Source of the DNA: Vibrio sp. FE10
GTDB taxonomy: Bacteria > Pseudomonadota > Gammaproteobacteria > Enterobacterales > Vibrionaceae
Direction of reading: 5' to 3'
Assembly (NCBI RefSeq): GCF_030297155.1
Contig: NZ_AP028068.1
Location: 1,240,001-1,304,000, forward strand
Length of the DNA stretch: 64,000 bases
In this document: positions 26,514-35,211 of the stretch, piece by piece
Numbering within the stretch: position 1 is the stretch's first letter
Layout of the letters: the number at the start of each line of letters is the position of its first letter
Made by a program: the position numbers and the translations under genes
Notes under the pieces: model-generated
Seen by the model: the letters and a program-made list of their open reading frames with translations, nothing else
Databases searched by the model: none
What the model was told of the DNA's origin: nothing

Positions 26514-27974
26514 ATGAAACTTAAGCTTATTTCTATCGCACTTATCGTTGGTGGCCTTACGGCTTGTGGCGGAGGAGGCGGTGGTAGCAGTTCCAGTGCT
26601 CCCGCTCCTCAAACAAAAACCTTACAAGGTGTGGCTATCGATGGTTATATTTCAGGGGCGACCGCGTTTTTGGACATCAATTATAATGGTGTGTTAGATG
26701 AAGGTGAACCAAGCAGCATCACAGACGATGAAGGCAGCTATGAATTGTCTTTAACGGGCTCTAACTCGGACTGTATGGACTACGCACCAATCGTAGTGAA
26801 TGTACCGGTCGGCGCAATTGATGCGGATAGCCCAAACTCGCCGATTACTGAACCTTATCAGTTAGTATTTCCGCCAGTCATGACGGTGAGTTCTGATTTA
26901 GAAATCAAGTCAACGACACCATTAACCACAGTGTTATGGAACGAGATTCAAGCTGATTTGCACAAAGGTGGCTTAAACAGTTGTTCAGCTTTGAAGCAAG
27001 CTGTGAACACCCAAAATAGCATTATCCAAAATGTGAAAGAGCATGACTTCCGAATTGCCAATCGATACAACATCGCAGTTGAGGACTTGTACGGTGATTT
27101 CGTTAAAGACCAAGATACTGAGCTCTATGACTTAGCGCAAAAAATGATGCCGGCTATCAAAAAGTCGTATCAAGAGACCAAAGAGATTCAAAAAGAGAAT
27201 CCAAAAGCCCAACAAGCTTATGTTGATTATTACTGGGAGCATTGGGATTACGCTAAGAAGAACGAAATAAATAAGTGGTATAAAGTTAAAACAGTGATGA
27301 CCGCTGACAAGCTGATTGTTATTGAACATGAAGTGTCAGCTGATCTGCAGACAGAACTGGTTTTAAATAAACATATTGAGCGCAATGGCCAGAAGAAAAA
27401 TGGCTTAGAGTATGACAAGGAAGCTTGGTTCTCATTGAGTAGCGATGGAACGGAATATTCATGTTCGGTGCAAGAGACCATCAAGCAGCAAGTTCTGCCT
27501 ACCTCATTGGCTACCTTTGGCGTGATGAACCGTGGGTGGTCTCAACAACCTGATTGGGAAAGTTGCTCTGGTCAAGACGTTGGGGCGGGCTTTATGCAAA
27601 CCTTGACGGCAGATATTGTCGGTGATTACAAAGATCAGTCTACTCAGGTACAAGCGAAATTTAATTTTGAGAATAACGCACCACACCCGGAGTGGGTTGA
27701 TCTAGGGGATACATTGGATAACGTATCTCGCAGTGACTTTGATGCGCTAGATTACCTATCAGTAGATTTCAATGATAATGCGTCGTATGGCTCTGATAGT
27801 TGGAATAGACATAAATATGCGTACATTGAAAATACCCCGTTTGATTATACTCAAACGATAACGTCTAAAGACTCTCAAGGTAACTGGACTAAAAATTACT
27901 ATTATCAGAATGGAACAAGTCGATTTGAATGTTCATATGATGGTGTGAATTGGTCAAAAGACACTTGTAAGTAA
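26514..27974 (+). CDS. Lipoprotein with a Gly/Ser linker and EF-hand-like loop, function unknown
   Basis: 486 aa. The signal peptide ends in lipobox LTAC (Cys about 18), followed by a Gly/Ser linker (GGGGGGSSSSAPAP). Residues about 37-70 form a carboxypeptidase-regulatory or dockerin-like start, with GYISGATAFLDINYNGVLDEGEP, where Asp and Asn positions resemble a calcium loop. The rest (about 150-486) is a large domain rich in Trp, Tyr and Lys that is not recognised, ending in a small Cys-containing region (FECSYDGVNW, DTCK). Similar N-termini occur on Vibrio and Shewanella surface lipoproteins. It is monocistronic, with a terminator at 28022. Confidence 0.8.
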   Translation: MKLKLISIALIVGGLTACGGGGGGSSSSAPAPQTKTLQGVAIDGYISGATAFLDINYNGVLDEGEPSSITDDEGSYELSLTGSNSDCMDYAPIVVNVPVGAIDADSPNSPITEPYQLVFPPVMTVSSDLEIKSTTPLTTVLWNEIQADLHKGGLNSCSALKQAVNTQNSIIQNVKEHDFRIANRYNIAVEDLYGDFVKDQDTELYDLAQKMMPAIKKSYQETKEIQKENPKAQQAYVDYYWEHWDYAKKNEINKWYKVKTVMTADKLIVIEHEVSADLQTELVLNKHIERNGQKKNGLEYDKEAWFSLSSDGTEYSCSVQETIKQQVLPTSLATFGVMNRGWSQQPDWESCSGQDVGAGFMQTLTADIVGDYKDQSTQVQAKFNFENNAPHPEWVDLGDTLDNVSRSDFDALDYLSVDFNDNASYGSDSWNRHKYAYIENTPFDYTQTITSKDSQGNWTKNYYYQNGTSRFECSYDGVNWSKDTCK

Positions 27975-28021
27975 CGCTGACGAAGTCGTTACTTAATAAT
28001 TCTAGATGCCTTTATGCAATA

Positions 28022-28054
28022 AAAAATCCAGTGTCTACAAGACACTGGATTTTT
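28022..28054. terminator. Bidirectional intrinsic terminator
   Basis: AAAAATCCAGTGTC / GACACTGGATTTTT with a 5-nt loop, between convergent genes at 26514 (+) and 28094 (-). A/T tracts on both sides make it work in both directions. Confidence 0.9.
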
Positions 28055-28093
28055 AGTTTTGGTTGCTATCTATCTTCGCTTTATCGAAAGTAC

Positions 28094-29725
28094 TTACGCG
28101 ATCTCAATCTTCTCAGCTTGGTTCTGTTCTACCATAGACAGTGCTAGTGCTTCCGCAGCTTTAATACCATCGATACCAGCAGATAGGATGCCACCTGCGT
28201 AGCCTGCGCCTTCACCTGCAGGGAAGAAGCCCTTAAGGTTGATGCTTTGGTAGTCTTTGCCACGTTTGATGCATACAGGAGAAGACGTACGCGTCTCAAC
28301 ACCTGTTAGTAGGCCGTCTGGCGTAGAGAAGCCTTTGATCTTCTTCTCGAACGCTGGGATTGCTTCACGAATTGCTTCGATAGCAAAATCAGGCAGAGCT
28401 TTTGAAATGTCCGTTAGGTGGATACCCGGCGTGAATGATGGTTTTACTTCACCGATTTCACTTGGATCGCGACCTTTCAGGAAGTCTCCAATTTTCTGTG
28501 CAGGGGCATCGTAGTTCTCGCCACCTAGAACATAAGCAGCGCTTTCTAACTCACGTTGTAAACGGATACCTGCTAGTGCGTCACCTGGGTAATCACGTTC
28601 TGGGTCGATACCCACAACGATTGCGCTGTTTGCGTTGCGCTCTGCACGAGAGTATTGGCTCATCCCGTTTGTTACTACGCGGCCTTCTTCCGAAGTCGCT
28701 GCAACCACAGTACCACCTGGGCACATACAGAAGCTGTATACAGTGCGGCCATTCTTACAGTGGTGAACGAGTTTGTAGTCCGCAGCACCTAGGATAGGGT
28801 TACCTGCGTTCTTACCGAAGCGAGCTTCATCGATCATCGCTTGCTTGTGTTCGATACGGAAACCAACAGAGAAAGGCTTCGCTTCCATGTAAACGCCACG
28901 TTCGTGCAGCATTTCAAACGTATCACGAGCACTGTGGCCAACAGCCAGTACAACGTGGCGAGATTTAATCTCTTCACCGTTAGAAAGCGTTAAGCCAGTG
29001 ATTTGACCATCTTCCATGTGAACGTCGTCTACGCGAGTGCTGAAGCGGATTTCACCACCTAGCTCAATGATAGAAGCACGCATCTTTTCGATCATGGTAA
29101 CCAGTTTAAAGGTACCGATGTGTGGCTTACTTACGTATAGAATTTCTTCTGGTGCGCCAGCAGCAACGAATTCTTCGATTACCTTACGGCCGTAGTGCTT
29201 TGGATCTTTAACTTGGCTGTATAGCTTACCGTCAGAGAATGTACCTGCGCCACCTTCACCAAACTGTACGTTTGATTCAGTGTTCAGAGTACGCTTACGC
29301 CAGAAACCAAAGGTATCTTTCGTACGTTCACGAACTTCTTTGCCACGCTCAACGATGATTGGATTGAAGCCCATTTGAGCAAGCACTAGGCCAGCGAACA
29401 GACCACAAGGGCCAAAGCCGATAACGACAGGGCGCTCTGTTTGGTTCTCAACCGCTTTAGCCACGAATTTGTACTCCATATCAGGAGTCACTTTTACGTG
29501 CGGGTCGCTAATGAATTGCTCTAACAACTCAGCTTCGTTTTCAACGAGAACATCAAGCGTGTAGATAAGTAAGATTTTTGATTTCTTACGAGCATCGTAG
29601 CCACGTTTAAAGATATTAAAAGAAAGTACCTGATCAGAATTAATGCCAAGCTTCGCTTCAATAGCGTCTTGAATGGCTGATTCTTCGTGGTCTAGAGGGA
29701 GTTTAATTTCGGTTAAACGTATCAT
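28094..29725 (-). CDS. FAD-dependent oxidoreductase (COG2509 family)
   Basis: 543 aa flavoprotein of the uncharacterised FAD-dependent dehydrogenase family. An N-terminal ~95-residue domain (TEIKLPLDHEE, FNIFKRGYDARKK) precedes the dinucleotide-binding fold VIGFGPCGLFAGL (about 100). Further marks are NVQFGEGGAGTFSDGKL, VLAVGHSARDTFEML, CMCPGGTVV and the C-terminal FPAGEGAGYAGGILSAGIDG. Substrate unknown; a role in reduction of an unsaturated acid or cofactor is only a guess. Monocistronic and convergent with the lipoprotein gene. Confidence 0.9.
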   Translation of the reverse strand: MIRLTEIKLPLDHEESAIQDAIEAKLGINSDQVLSFNIFKRGYDARKKSKILLIYTLDVLVENEAELLEQFISDPHVKVTPDMEYKFVAKAVENQTERPVVIGFGPCGLFAGLVLAQMGFNPIIVERGKEVRERTKDTFGFWRKRTLNTESNVQFGEGGAGTFSDGKLYSQVKDPKHYGRKVIEEFVAAGAPEEILYVSKPHIGTFKLVTMIEKMRASIIELGGEIRFSTRVDDVHMEDGQITGLTLSNGEEIKSRHVVLAVGHSARDTFEMLHERGVYMEAKPFSVGFRIEHKQAMIDEARFGKNAGNPILGAADYKLVHHCKNGRTVYSFCMCPGGTVVAATSEEGRVVTNGMSQYSRAERNANSAIVVGIDPERDYPGDALAGIRLQRELESAAYVLGGENYDAPAQKIGDFLKGRDPSEIGEVKPSFTPGIHLTDISKALPDFAIEAIREAIPAFEKKIKGFSTPDGLLTGVETRTSSPVCIKRGKDYQSINLKGFFPAGEGAGYAGGILSAGIDGIKAAEALALSMVEQNQAEKIEIA

Positions 29726-29983
29726 TTCGATGTCTCGTCTTTATAGGTGTCTTAGCTAGACCGCATATTGAACCTGTAAAGCTGAGTGTAAAAGCCGAGG
29801 TTTCAAAGAAGCAGTAAGCTCACAATGGCGCGCATTTTACGAGAAATTGATTTATCTGTCATACTAATTTGGAAACATGGAGCAAATAGACACGATATTA
29901 GAGCCGTATGATGTTGAATTTTGCCTTGGGATGAGTATTATCCTCCATTCTTCAATTTTGACTAACTTATAGAGCAGAGCATC

Positions 29984-30307
29984 ATGGCATTTGTCGTAGG
30001 CGATAACTGTATTCAATGTAAATACACAGACTGTGTGGCGGTATGCCCCGCAGATGCGTTCCATGAAGGCCCGAATTTCATGGTAATCAACCCAATCGAA
30101 TGTATTGATTGTGGTTTATGTGTACCTGAATGCGACGCTCAAGCGATCTTCCAAGAAGATGAACTGCCAGAAGATCAAAAGATTTTTATTGAAGTGAATG
30201 CCGAGCTTGCCGAAATCTGGCCGGTACAAACGGAAGTCAAAGCACCGATGGATGAAGCTGAAAAGTGGAATGGTGTCGCTGATAAGTTGGCAATGCTAGA
30301 AAAGTAA
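29984..30307 (+). CDS. fdxA: Seven-iron ferredoxin FdxA
   Basis: Electron carrier with one [3Fe-4S] and one [4Fe-4S] cluster, 107 aa, the usual length. Cluster ligands are seen in [14 protein letters not shown] and [11 protein letters not shown]. The C-terminal helix extension is typical of FdxA. The ATG 29984 starts the canonical MAFVVGDNC. Monocistronic, ending in the terminator at 30328. Confidence 0.97.
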   Translation: MAFVVGDNCIQCKYTDCVAVCPADAFHEGPNFMVINPIECIDCGLCVPECDAQAIFQEDELPEDQKIFIEVNAELAEIWPVQTEVKAPMDEAEKWNGVADKLAMLEK

Positions 30308-30327
30308 TTGCTGAAAAGAACTCAAAT

Positions 30328-30362
30328 AAAAAGGCGTACTGATTTAATCAATACGCCTTTTT
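30328..30362. terminator. Intrinsic terminator after fdxA
   Basis: AAAAAGGCGTA / TACGCCTTTTT stem, 20 bp after the fdxA stop. It also lies past the 3' end of the convergent methyltransferase gene, so it may be bidirectional. Confidence 0.9.
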
Positions 30363-30403
30363 AATATCTGAACACTGTCGACTGGTTCGTTAGCTTATGA
30401 GAT

Positions 30404-31138
30404 TTAGCTATGCTGACGACGCATGTTGTCGAGAATAATACCTGTCGCCATTGCTACATTCAGAGACTCTGCACCACCGAATGCTGGAATCGTAATTTTA
30501 TCAGTCACGTATTTAGCGGCATGCTCACGAATGCCGTGAGACTCACTGCCCATCAGCAAAATACCGTTGGCAGTAAACTCTGTCTTATGAACACTTTCGC
30601 CTTCTAAGAACGCACCGTAAACAGGCAGATTCGCTTGCTCTAAGTATTCAGGTAAGTCTGTTTGGCTTACGTGTACTCGGCCAAAGCTGCCCATGGTTGC
30701 ACTGATCGTTTTCGGGTTGTATGGGTCTGCGCAATCGCTGCTCGCAACGATATGTTTTATGCCATACCAGTCTGCCACGCGAATAATGGTACCTAGGTTG
30801 CCCGGATCAGATACGCCGTCGAGCGCAATCATCAATCCAGTTGCTTTTGGCAGTTCAAATGTTGGGATCTCAACAACAGCAATCGCTGCATTGTTACTCA
30901 CCAAAGTACTCGCTTTCGTCAGGTCATCCAGCGAAGCTTCAACACAATCAAACTCAAACAGTGATGCGTGATTTTCAGATAAGAAATCAGCCGTAGCAAA
31001 GACGTTCTTAACGACTAAGTCACTATTGAACAGCTCAAGAACGTTCTTTTCACCTTGAACTAGAAACAAGCCGTTGGCTTTACGTTGTTTCTTTTGGCCC
31101 AAAGCACGAAGGAGTTTTAATTGGTTTTTTGAAATCAT
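30404..31138 (-). CDS. SpoU/TrmH-family RNA 2'-O-methyltransferase
   Basis: 244 aa SPOUT-class enzyme that methylates a ribose in rRNA or tRNA using S-adenosylmethionine. An N-terminal substrate-binding domain (GLFLVQGEKNVLEL) is followed by the knotted domain with motif 1 DPGNLGTIIRVADW, motif 2 LLMGSESHGI and motif 3 PAFGGAESLNVAMATGI (cofactor-binding knot). The target nucleotide cannot be assigned from sequence. The start ATG fits the homology. Confidence 0.92.
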   Translation of the reverse strand: MISKNQLKLLRALGQKKQRKANGLFLVQGEKNVLELFNSDLVVKNVFATADFLSENHASLFEFDCVEASLDDLTKASTLVSNNAAIAVVEIPTFELPKATGLMIALDGVSDPGNLGTIIRVADWYGIKHIVASSDCADPYNPKTISATMGSFGRVHVSQTDLPEYLEQANLPVYGAFLEGESVHKTEFTANGILLMGSESHGIREHAAKYVTDKITIPAFGGAESLNVAMATGIILDNMRRQHS

Positions 31139-31239
31139 GTTTTTATCCTAGATATAAGCCCGCGCATTATAGAGCAAAGGTTGGAGAACCAAAAGCGAGA
31201 TAGCTCAATGCGATCCACATAAACAGCAAAAGCGACCCA

Positions 31240-31272
31240 CTTAAAAAAGAAAAGCGCACTAAATAGCGCGCT
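31240..31272 (-). terminator. Intrinsic terminator of the tas gene
   Basis: On the minus strand a short AGCGC / GCGCT hairpin is followed by a run of T with one C. It lies 78 bp past the tas stop. Confidence 0.65.
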
Positions 31273-31349
31273 CTTATGTGATTTACTTACCTAAGTCTCG
31301 CTAAACCGAGAAGGTTAGGTTAACTGTGAAGGCTAGGTGAACTTACAGC

Positions 31350-32402
31350 TTAATACGGAACAGGGTAGCGCTTAAACACGGTGTTGATATCAGTAAGGAT
31401 CTCTTCTGACAGTGGCTTACTGAAAGCCGCCATGTTCTCTTTCAACTGCTCCATGGTGGTTGCGCCAATAATGGTGGAAGTAACACCATCGACTTGGTTA
31501 CACCATGCCAATGCAAGCTGGCTTGGTGTAAATCCATGAGTGTTTGCGACTTCAACATACCCTTTTACTGCTTCATTGGCAGATTCAGTGTCGCGGAAAA
31601 TGCCTTTGCGTTGCATGTAAGTCCAGCGACTGCCTTCCGGTCTTGCCCCATCAACGTATTTTCCACTGAGCATTCCCCCGGCTAACGGCGACCAAGGCAG
31701 GTAAGCGACATCTTCATGCACGCAGTTTTCAATCAAATATGGCCAGTCTTTCCCGTGCAGTAGGCTGAATTCATTCTGAATAGAGACCATACGCGGTAAA
31801 TCGTGTTTTTCGCTCAGTTTGAGGTATGTATTGATGCCCCAAGTAGTGTCATCTGAAAGGCCGACATGACGAATCTTTCCGGCTTTAATACAGCTCGCAA
31901 GCGCTTGAAGGATCTCCAACATCTCCGCTTCATGCTGTTTTCGGTCGATATCACTGAAGCGAATTTGATTTGGGAATTGTTTGCCAAAGTGAGGCGTCGT
32001 TCTATTTGGCCAATGCAGTTGATATAGGTCGATATAGTCAGTTTGTAGGCGCTTTAATGATGCATCAACTGATGCGATCACGGCGTCACCTGTTATCGGG
32101 CCACCATCTCGAACCCAAGGAAGTCCAGGCCCCGCTATTTTGCTCGCTATGATCAGTTCTTGGCGACGCTGCGGATGGCGCGATAACCAGTTACCAATGA
32201 TGGCTTCTGTTTTGCCGTAGGTATCAGGAGAAGGCGGAACTGCGTACATCTCTGCCGTATCGATAAAGTTAATACCTTGGCTTAGTGCGTATTCGATCTG
32301 TTGGTCGGCTTGCTGTTGCGTATTTTGCAGCCCCCAAGTCATGCTACCAAGACAGATTCGGGAAACGGGAATTTGACTACTTCCTAGTTTTGAGTATTCC
32401 AT
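31350..32402 (-). CDS. tas: Aldo/keto reductase Tas
   Basis: NADP(H)-dependent reductase, 350 aa with the start chosen here. Clear similarity to E. coli Tas: MEYSKLGSSQIPVSRICLGSM, GINFIDTAEMYAVPP (catalytic Asp and Tyr), IIASKIAGP, LYQLHWPNR and TIIGATTMEQL. The open frame extends 33 codons further upstream, but the extra residues have no homology and the family starts at this Met. An AGGAA lies about 12 nt before the ATG, rather far. Tas is linked to tyrosine or prephenate metabolism in E. coli, with unclear function. Confidence 0.93.
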   Translation of the reverse strand: MEYSKLGSSQIPVSRICLGSMTWGLQNTQQQADQQIEYALSQGINFIDTAEMYAVPPSPDTYGKTEAIIGNWLSRHPQRRQELIIASKIAGPGLPWVRDGGPITGDAVIASVDASLKRLQTDYIDLYQLHWPNRTTPHFGKQFPNQIRFSDIDRKQHEAEMLEILQALASCIKAGKIRHVGLSDDTTWGINTYLKLSEKHDLPRMVSIQNEFSLLHGKDWPYLIENCVHEDVAYLPWSPLAGGMLSGKYVDGARPEGSRWTYMQRKGIFRDTESANEAVKGYVEVANTHGFTPSQLALAWCNQVDGVTSTIIGATTMEQLKENMAAFSKPLSEEILTDINTVFKRYPVPY

Positions 32403-32675
32403 TGAATTCGGGATTCCTGTGGTTAAGTTCTCTGGTTCTCGCATAAAAGTGTTTGAAAAGAGGGCGAGTGAGGAATGAAAACGAATATGAATTATTAGCA
32501 CAAAATGACACGACTAGGTATGGATTGGGCAAGTTTAATGAGTCATTTCTCAATGCAACGAATGAGTCGGCTTGATTATTGATAAGCAACAAACAAAAGA
32601 TGTGATAGATAACAAGGTGTTAATAGTTTCGGTGCTTTAATGGAACGGTATGGGTATGGGGCAGGGGTCAGAGAC
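32403..32675. other. Upstream region of tas
   Basis: About 270 bp holding the tas promoter on the minus strand. The in-frame extension of tas covers 32403-32501 but is unlikely to be coding. No other feature is seen. Confidence 0.4.
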
Positions 32676-32712
32676 AAAAGAGCTCTACATCGAAGTGAAG
32701 TAGAGCTCTTTT
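32676..32712 (-). terminator. Intrinsic terminator of the 48-aa gene
   Basis: AAAAGAGCTCTA / TAGAGCTCTTTT stem extended by a C-G pair, 39 bp past the stop of the small minus-strand gene. A T run on each strand makes it potentially bidirectional. Confidence 0.85.
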
Positions 32713-32750
32713 TTAGGGGTTCTATAAATACGTTCTGAGTATTGATTAAG

Positions 32751-32897
32751 TTACGAGGTCGCGTTTGAATCAAGCCCACCCTGGGTTTGCGCGTGCCTTA
32801 GTGCTTCCTGTCTTTGAACTTCTTTCTCAGTTAATACTGGTTGAAGTGTTTCCTCAGAGGCTTGAGGAGAGAAAATGAAATACTTATTAATCGTCAT
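32751..32897 (-). CDS. Small hypothetical protein, 48 aa
   Basis: Minus-strand gene starting MTINKYFIFSPQASEETL and ending GGLDSNATS. The ATG (complement of 32895-32897) follows GGAGA at 7-nt spacing and a strong terminator lies at the expected place downstream, so this is a complete compact transcription unit. The protein is hydrophilic, helical in the middle (TEKEVQRQEALRHAQ), with no Cys and no membrane span. Not recognised. Confidence 0.68.
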   Translation of the reverse strand: MTINKYFIFSPQASEETLQPVLTEKEVQRQEALRHAQTQGGLDSNATS

Positions 32898-33107
32898 AAC
32901 TGTGTCTCCGTGTAACGTATGACAGATTCTGCATCAAAGATAAATTGTGATCATCATCCACTTTGTACTTTTTTTAGGCTGAGAGCGGAGGGCGTAGAAT
33001 GCGTACAAAGCGACCTCGTATCATCCGTATGCAATATTGAACTGACGAAACCCTCTGATTTCAAGTATAGGAAGCTTGTCTAATTTCGCACAATAATGAT
33101 TTAGAGC
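32898..33107. other. Intergenic region between the 48-aa gene and the pepT leader
   Basis: About 210 bp between divergent genes. It should contain both promoters; no operator or further gene is clear. Confidence 0.4.
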
Positions 33108-33170
33108 AATTACATACATGGTCAGGGGCGTAAGATGAAAAGCCTCGCGACTGACTCTGCGTAGGTAATT
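33108..33170 (+). ncRNA. Candidate structured leader RNA upstream of pepT
   Basis: Three nested complementary pairs can form one long interrupted hairpin: AATTAC 33108-33113 with GTAATT 33165-33170, GTCAG 33121-33125 with CTGAC 33151-33155, and GGC 33127-33129 with GCC 33142-33144. It is G/C-rich compared with its AT-rich surroundings and lies 77 bp before the pepT start. No known riboswitch class was matched. Support is structural only. Confidence 0.35.
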
Positions 33171-33195
33171 CCCTAACAATAAAATACTTACCTAT

Positions 33196-33229
33196 ATTAA
33201 GTATTAAGTCAGTAAATCAATTACTTAAT
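33196..33229. promoter_or_regulatory. 8-bp inverted repeat before pepT
   Basis: ATTAAGTA (33196-33203) and TACTTAAT (33222-33229) are perfect inverted copies 18 nt apart, ending 17 bp before the pepT ATG. It could be a regulator site or an RNA hairpin covering the ribosome site region. Confidence 0.4.
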
Positions 33230-33246
33230 CCATGGTGAGATGAATT

Positions 33247-34479
33247 ATGGAAAAGCTTGTAGAACGTTTTCTGAATTACGTTACTTTTGATACCAAATCC
33301 GATCCTTCTAATCAGCAGTGCCCAAGTTCACCGGGTCAAATCACGTTTGCTGAAGCCTTAAAGTCAGAACTGATCGCATTAGAGCTAGTTGATGTTTCAT
33401 TAGATGAAAATGGATATTTGATGGCGAAACTGCCGTCGAATGTCGATTACCCAGTGCCGGCTATTGGTTTTGTCGCGCATATGGATACCGCCCCTGATGC
33501 TTCAGGTGCAAATGTGAAACCGCAGGTGATTAAAGATTACCAAGGTGGAACGATTGAATCAGGTACAAGTGGCGAATGTTTAAATCCAAGCCAATACCCA
33601 GACCTTGATGTCCTGCATGGCCATGACCTGATCACGACGGATGGCACGACTTTACTGGGTGCCGATAATAAAGCGGGCATCGCTGAAATCATCAGTGCGA
33701 TTGCTCACCTAAAAGCGAATCCTGAAATCAAACACGGCGATATTTGCATCGGTTTCACGCCAGATGAAGAGATCGGCCGTGGCGCTAACCTATTTGATGT
33801 TGAGAAGTTCGGTGCAGAGTGGGCGTACACCATTGATGGTGGTCCGGTCGGTGAGTTGGAATTTGAGAATTTCAATGCCACGAGCGCCGATGTTATCTGT
33901 CATGGCGTAAATGTTCATCCGGGGACCGCAAAAGGTAAGATGGTCAACGCGATGAACATTGCAGCGCAGTTCCAGTTGATGATGCCTGCGCAAGAAACAC
34001 CGGAATGCACAGAAGGCTATGAGGGTTTTTATCATCTGAAATCGGCTGAAATGGGTGTTGCGCGGTCTGAATTGGGTTACATCATCCGTGACTTTGATCG
34101 TGAAGGCGTAGAGGCGCGTAAGGTATTCATGCAACAGAAAGTCGATGAACTGAACGAACGTCTAGAAAAAGGTCGTGTTGAGTTAGTGCTTACCGATAGT
34201 TACTTCAATATGAAAGAGATGGTTGAACCACATCAACATATTATCGAGTTGGCCAAGCAAGCGATGATTGAGTGCGATGTTGAGCCAATGATCAAACCTA
34301 TTCGAGGCGGAACTGATGGCGCTCGCTTATCGTTTATGGGGCTACCGTGTCCGAATATCTTTACTGGTGGCTACAACTTCCACGGTATTCATGAGTTCAT
34401 TACCATCCAAGGTATGGATCAAGCGGTAAAAGTGATTGTTGAACTGTCTCAGCGTACTGCTCTGCATTATCAGAAATAG
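33247..34479 (+). CDS. pepT: Peptidase T (tripeptide aminopeptidase)
   Basis: Cytoplasmic M20-family zinc exopeptidase that removes N-terminal residues from tripeptides; 410 aa, standard length. Metal and catalytic segments: [10 protein letters not shown] (zinc His and Asp), [10 protein letters not shown] (bridging Asp), TPDEEIGRG (catalytic Glu and zinc Glu), [10 protein letters not shown] (zinc Asp), and the C-terminal [12 protein letters not shown] (His). The start ATG is preceded by GGTGAGA. In enterics pepT is anaerobically induced through FNR; no clear FNR site is seen here, but a structured leader and an inverted repeat precede it. Confidence 0.97.
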   Translation: MEKLVERFLNYVTFDTKSDPSNQQCPSSPGQITFAEALKSELIALELVDVSLDENGYLMAKLPSNVDYPVPAIGFVAHMDTAPDASGANVKPQVIKDYQGGTIESGTSGECLNPSQYPDLDVLHGHDLITTDGTTLLGADNKAGIAEIISAIAHLKANPEIKHGDICIGFTPDEEIGRGANLFDVEKFGAEWAYTIDGGPVGELEFENFNATSADVICHGVNVHPGTAKGKMVNAMNIAAQFQLMMPAQETPECTEGYEGFYHLKSAEMGVARSELGYIIRDFDREGVEARKVFMQQKVDELNERLEKGRVELVLTDSYFNMKEMVEPHQHIIELAKQAMIECDVEPMIKPIRGGTDGARLSFMGLPCPNIFTGGYNFHGIHEFITIQGMDQAVKVIVELSQRTALHYQK

Positions 34480-34511
34480 CAGCCTATAACGCGATATCTC
34501 TTTGTATTTTT

Positions 34512-34536
34512 GAGAGTATTCAATAATACTCTCTTT
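34512..34536 (+). terminator. Probable terminator after pepT
   Basis: GAGAGTATT / AATACTCTC stem with a 4-nt loop and a short T run, 33 bp after the pepT stop and before the next gene. Confidence 0.55.
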
Positions 34537-34555
34537 AAGCATAAGGGAGTACGCG

Positions 34556-35023
34556 ATGAAAAAGTTAGTTTTACTTTGCACCCACTTAGCCGTGGGTGCT
34601 GTTGGTTTTGGGCTTGGTGTTTATGCGCTGCCTATCTTGATTGAGCCTGATTCTCCGTCTTCAAGTTCGGTTGAAGCGATCTCACAACAAGCTATTTATA
34701 CGAGTGAGTTCAGCAAAGATCGACAAGACAGTGATTTCTTGCATTGGGGAGAAGGCAAGGTATCGGTGACAGAAAGCGCAATCGCTTTTGAGGGTGAACT
34801 GGCACCGGGGCCTGATTATAAGGTTTACCTCTCGCCTAAGTTTATCGAAACCGAACAGGCATTCAATGACAGCAAGAGCGAGTTACTTCGAGTCGGAGAT
34901 GTGAAAACATTTGACCGGTTTATGGTTGAGCTTCCCGAAGGTACTGATCTTAATCGATTTAATACGGTTGTGATTTGGTGTGAAACTTTTGGCCAATTTA
35001 TTACTTCTGCCAAGATAAAATGA
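34556..35023 (+). CDS. DM13-domain protein, membrane-anchored or exported
   Basis: 155 aa. The N-terminus has an uncleaved-signal-like membrane segment (about 4-27). Residues about 50-155 form a DM13 domain, a predicted redox or electron-transfer module: FLHWGEGKVSV, LAPGPDYKVYLSP, RVGDVKTFDRFMVELP and the conserved Cys in VVIWCETFGQFITSAKI. The ATG follows AAGGGAGTACGCG. Monocistronic with a terminator at 35057. The role is unknown. Confidence 0.85.
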   Translation: MKKLVLLCTHLAVGAVGFGLGVYALPILIEPDSPSSSSVEAISQQAIYTSEFSKDRQDSDFLHWGEGKVSVTESAIAFEGELAPGPDYKVYLSPKFIETEQAFNDSKSELLRVGDVKTFDRFMVELPEGTDLNRFNTVVIWCETFGQFITSAKIK

Positions 35024-35056
35024 TAGCCTTACCTAAGCTGATTTAGGCATGAAAGA

Positions 35057-35083
35057 AAGCGCTCTATTTTTGAGCGCTTTTTT
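35057..35083 (+). terminator. Intrinsic terminator after the DM13 gene
   Basis: AAAGCGCTC / GAGCGCTTT stem with a 6-nt T-rich loop, followed by six T. Confidence 0.88.
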
Positions 35084-35110
35084 ATAATGTGTTTCTTGGC
35101 TGCGTCAGTC

Positions 35111-35202
35111 GCTATAAAGCTCATTGTTGTAAAGCCAATCGTTGTATAGGCTAATTGTTTTAATGCTCGTCGTTATAAAGCTTAATTGTTGTAATGCTAA
35201 AG
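35111..35202. repeat. Six degenerate 15-16 bp tandem repeats
   Basis: Units beginning at 35111, 35126, 35141, 35157, 35172 and 35188 share a GTTGTAAAGCTAATT-like core with substitutions. They fill the space just before the ribosome site of the MscS-type gene. Confidence 0.65.
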
Positions 35203-35211
35203 GAATAAATA

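Noticed and set aside
33131..33147. String like the conserved core of c-di-GMP-I (GEMM) riboswitches upstream of pepT
   Set aside because: Only this short match is present; the GAAA tetraloop stem and the 3' conserved block are missing.
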